Positions 31,596 through 33,502 of a stretch of 33,502 bases of DNA are shown here, piece by piece (the stretch's first letter is position 1; each line of letters begins with the position of its first letter). The stretch is from an uncultured Clostridia bacterium. GTDB lineage: Bacteria; Bacillota; Clostridia; Lutisporales; Lutisporaceae. The stretch lies in assembly GCA_937976095.1 (NCBI GenBank), contig CALJSV010000050.1, positions 1-33,502 on the forward strand, written 5' to 3'. The notes under the pieces were generated by a model that was given only the letters and a program-made list of their open reading frames with translations, searched no databases and was not told where the DNA came from. The translations under genes and the position numbers were made by a program.

Positions 31596-33086
31596 TTATT
31601 TGCGTACTGCTCCTTCTGAGTATCTGTTCCCTGCATTCCATAGAAGGAATTCTTTGACTCCGTTGTCCTCAAGTGCCTTTATCTGCTCTGCCACCTGCTT
31701 GTCTGTGTATTTTATATAGCCCTTTACCCATGAGGCTGTAAAGTCCTGTATCCAAGGTCTGATTGTGGCAGGTGTTTTAATGTTTTTGTTTCTCGCAACT
31801 GAATCCTTGGTTGAATGGTATATTGTCTCGTATGGATATGCATCCGGTACTGACAGTCCATAGGTGCCGTTTGCATAGTGGCTTGGGTACATCATCGGAC
31901 ATACATAGTCAACTATGTTGCTTACCGCCTCCCAATGCTGCCCTAAGGCCATATCGTCAGCTACTGAGCCCACAAGACCGTATATGTCTGCAGATATATA
32001 TACACCTAGCGGTGAAAGCTGCTCTCTTGCAAATTTCAGGAAGTTTTGAATCGTTTCAGGCTTTGACTCGTTTTTAACATTTCTGTAGTCAAGCTTTTCA
32101 TCAAGCTTTCCACCGTTTGAAGCCGGAAAACGTACATAGTCAAACTGGATTTCGTTAAAGCCCGCTGCTGCAGCCTCTTTAGACACAGCAATGTTATACT
32201 CCCAAAGCTGTCTGTCATGGGCAGTAGCCCATGCAAGTCCATCACTGTTGGTAAAAACCTTCCCGTTATCTCTATATACTATTGCATTTTCAGGATGCTG
32301 CTTTGTATAGGTGGGATCTTTAAAGCATACTATTCTTGCTATAGCATATATATTGTTTTCCTTAAGCTTTTGCATAAGCGCTTGAATATCCTTTATTGTC
32401 GCCTTCTTATTTGCTTCCGGACTATACTTTTCTGCTGCCTCAGTCTTAAAAAGCATGTGACCATTGTCATCCTTAACGTCTATTACAAAGGCATTTATGC
32501 TTGTCCTCTTACTAAGCTCTATAAGCTCGTCCAGCCTGCTATTTGATGCTGAATATATAGTAACATATATTCCCTTCACCTCAACCCTAGGATTGTTAGG
32601 ATACTCATAGGTCTTATTCTGTGGTTCAAAGTCCAAATTCCTGAGGCTTTCACTCAGGAGCTCTTTGCGTTCCTTTACGGTATGCTCGGCAGCAATCCAT
32701 CCGTTTACCTCTCCTGAGGCATTTTCAAAGGCTATATTATACCATAGGACTTCTGATTGATCCTTTTCTTCCTTTAGCACCTTTACAGCGGTACCCTTAA
32801 TAATTGAATCTACTACGCCAGAGCTTTTAGCCGGCTGCTCTCTGACATTAAGCTTGCTCGCACTGATATATACTATATCAGTGGTGTCTTCCTGCTCCTC
32901 GACAGCTGCCTCGGGTGTAGGTGTTGGAGCTTCTTCAGCTTCTGTCTTTCCTTCTCCTGCAGGCGATTCCAATTCAGCTTGTCCCTCCGCACTGGCTGGA
33001 GCTGCATCCCTGTAGCCGCAGCCTGGAAGTATTGTTGCTAAAATAATTACTGCAACTAAAATTAAAATCCTTACTCTAAAAACCAT
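31596..33086 (-). CDS. Lipoprotein with SH3b and putative glycosidase (DUF4015) domains
   Basis: A 496-residue predicted lipoprotein. The signal peptide ends LPGC (Cys about 23). A low-complexity Ala/Glu/Pro linker (about 28-65, with PTPTP) follows, then a bacterial SH3 domain (about 70-135: LNVREQPAKSS, GWIAAEHTV), which often binds cell wall. The C-terminal ~320 residues are a DUF4015/PF13200 putative glycosyl-hydrolase TIM barrel (GIYVTIYSAS, FVIDVKDDNGHM, FNEIQFDYVRFPASNGG, CPMMYPSHYANG, PWIQDFTASW). The acidic residues in FDYVRFP and CPMMYPS regions are placed as in related GH families. Likely a wall-associated carbohydrate-active enzyme. It is preceded by structured repeat copy B. Confidence 0.9.
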   Translation of the reverse strand: MVFRVRILILVAVIILATILPGCGYRDAAPASAEGQAELESPAGEGKTEAEEAPTPTPEAAVEEQEDTTDIVYISASKLNVREQPAKSSGVVDSIIKGTAVKVLKEEKDQSEVLWYNIAFENASGEVNGWIAAEHTVKERKELLSESLRNLDFEPQNKTYEYPNNPRVEVKGIYVTIYSASNSRLDELIELSKRTSINAFVIDVKDDNGHMLFKTEAAEKYSPEANKKATIKDIQALMQKLKENNIYAIARIVCFKDPTYTKQHPENAIVYRDNGKVFTNSDGLAWATAHDRQLWEYNIAVSKEAAAAGFNEIQFDYVRFPASNGGKLDEKLDYRNVKNESKPETIQNFLKFAREQLSPLGVYISADIYGLVGSVADDMALGQHWEAVSNIVDYVCPMMYPSHYANGTYGLSVPDAYPYETIYHSTKDSVARNKNIKTPATIRPWIQDFTASWVKGYIKYTDKQVAEQIKALEDNGVKEFLLWNAGNRYSEGAVRK

Positions 33087-33114
33087 AGCGCACCCCTTAC
33101 ATGTAATGTATTTT

Positions 33115-33303
33115 ATTAACCTGCTGTGCTAGCTGATAGGAAGCAATCTGTGAAGTGGCTTAGAAGCTGTTTGCGAAGCGAAAGAGTAGGTGCACCAAAG
33201 GACTACCCAATAGCACTTCTGCCTTGGTGCAACCTGAAGCGAGCTTACAGCTTCTTAGCCACGGAACATTATTGCTTAATATCAGCTAGCACAACAGATT
33301 AAT
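33115..33303. repeat. Structured ~189-bp repeat, copy B
   Basis: Same nested plan as copy A at 22130-22295 in the same orientation. Outer arms 33115-33138 and 33280-33303 pair at 22 of 24 positions. Inside, AAGCAAT (33141-33147) pairs with ATTGCTT (33271-33277), and GTGGCTTAGAAGCTGT (33155-33170) with ACAGCTTCTTAGCCAC (33247-33262) at 15 of 16, the exception being the same T-T position as in copy A. Shared core AGCACTTCTGCCTTGGTG. It lies upstream of the lipoprotein gene. Confidence 0.8.
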
Positions 33304-33335
33304 TTAGATTGTTAATGTAAATTATAACATGAACT

Positions 33336-33352
33336 GTGACGAAATTTGTCAC
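33336..33352. promoter_or_regulatory. Possible operator palindrome
   Basis: GTGACGAAATTTGTCAC is a near-perfect 17-bp inverted repeat (7 of 8 pairs around a central A) in an AT-rich gap between copy B and the next gene. Regulator unknown. Confidence 0.3.
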
Positions 33353-33410
33353 TTTATTGTTTCATTTTTGTAAGTAATTTTTTCATATTTTAGTACAAAA
33401 AACATTTAAA

Positions 33411-33430
33411 GGACAAAGCTAGCTTTGTCC
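33411..33430 (-). terminator. Terminator at the right-edge gene
   Basis: GGACAAAGCTAGCTTTGTCC is a perfect 20-bp palindrome with AAA/TTT flanks. On the minus strand a TTTAAATGTTTTTT tail follows. The gene's stop codon (33419-33421) lies at its centre. Confidence 0.7.
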
Positions 33431-33502
33431 CTTTAGTATTATATCTTGGTTCTTGCTTACTGCGGACAGTATTTTTTGCTGCAACTCCTCTGCTTCTTCA
33501 AC
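33419..33502 (-). CDS. C-terminal fragment of a gene cut by the window edge
   Basis: The minus strand is open from the edge for 27 codons to TAG at 33421-33419: a Glu/Gln-rich helix (VEEAEELQQKILSAVSKNQ) then DIILKGQS. The strong palindromic terminator over the stop codon supports it being a real gene end. Family not identifiable from so short a piece. Confidence 0.55.
   Translation of the reverse strand, partial: VEEAEELQQKILSAVSKNQDIILKGQS

Overview
The window reads as chromosome of a low-GC, endospore-forming member of the Clostridia. The reasons are AT-rich intergenic DNA, strong AGGAGG-type ribosome sites, frequent TTG/GTG starts, a GerA-type germinant receptor, CotF-type coat proteins and a T-box in front of proS. 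No rRNA, tRNA, transposase, phage or CRISPR genes are seen. Species cannot be named from this sequence.

Layout. (1) 1-157: tandem copies of a ~94-bp repeat. (2) 179-7933, minus strand: a tight six-gene operon made of a large surface protein with a GATase-like segment, an ABC ATPase, an ABC-2 permease, a coiled-coil membrane protein, a MoxR AAA+ ATPase and a DUF58 protein. (3) 8185-8281: an inverted copy of the same repeat, forming the leader of an RlmI-type rRNA methyltransferase gene. (4) 9532-12909: a TIM-barrel protein, a GyrI-like protein, a CorA channel, a DnaA-box-rich gap and a membrane-anchored hypothetical. (5) 12950-14854: proS behind a T-box whose tRNA-reading stem I appears to be missing. 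(6) 14853-18066: an HD-GYP protein, an unknown protein and a YigZ-family protein. (7) 18082-22081: spore-coat-like proteins, a FIST-domain histidine kinase and a CotF pair. (8) 22130-22295: a large structured repeat. (9) 22321-30891: a DUF116 protein, then a dispersed germination-receptor locus. gerAB lies on the plus strand, with gerAA, gerAC and a small two-helix subunit 5-8 kb away on the minus strand. Between them sit two paralogous FAD oxidoreductases, two small CBO0543-like membrane proteins, two helical-hairpin proteins and a 32-codon ORF. (10) 30998-33502: a GNAT acetyltransferase, an SH3b/DUF4015 lipoprotein, a second copy of the structured repeat and the C-terminal end of one more gene.

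How the parts work together. The MoxR/DUF58/ABC operon probably builds or services an envelope complex. The right half of the window is spore-oriented (coat proteins, germinant receptor, putative SigK-like promoters), and the FAD/CBO0543/helical-hairpin block inside the ger locus is the best candidate for an undescribed spore-associated module. The best nucleotide-level findings are the ~166-190-nt structured repeat, whose two copies (22130-22295 and 33115-33303) differ in sequence but keep base pairing; the 97-nt leader repeat, in which a hairpin sits exactly between a strong Shine-Dalgarno and the start codon; and the stem-I-less T-box.
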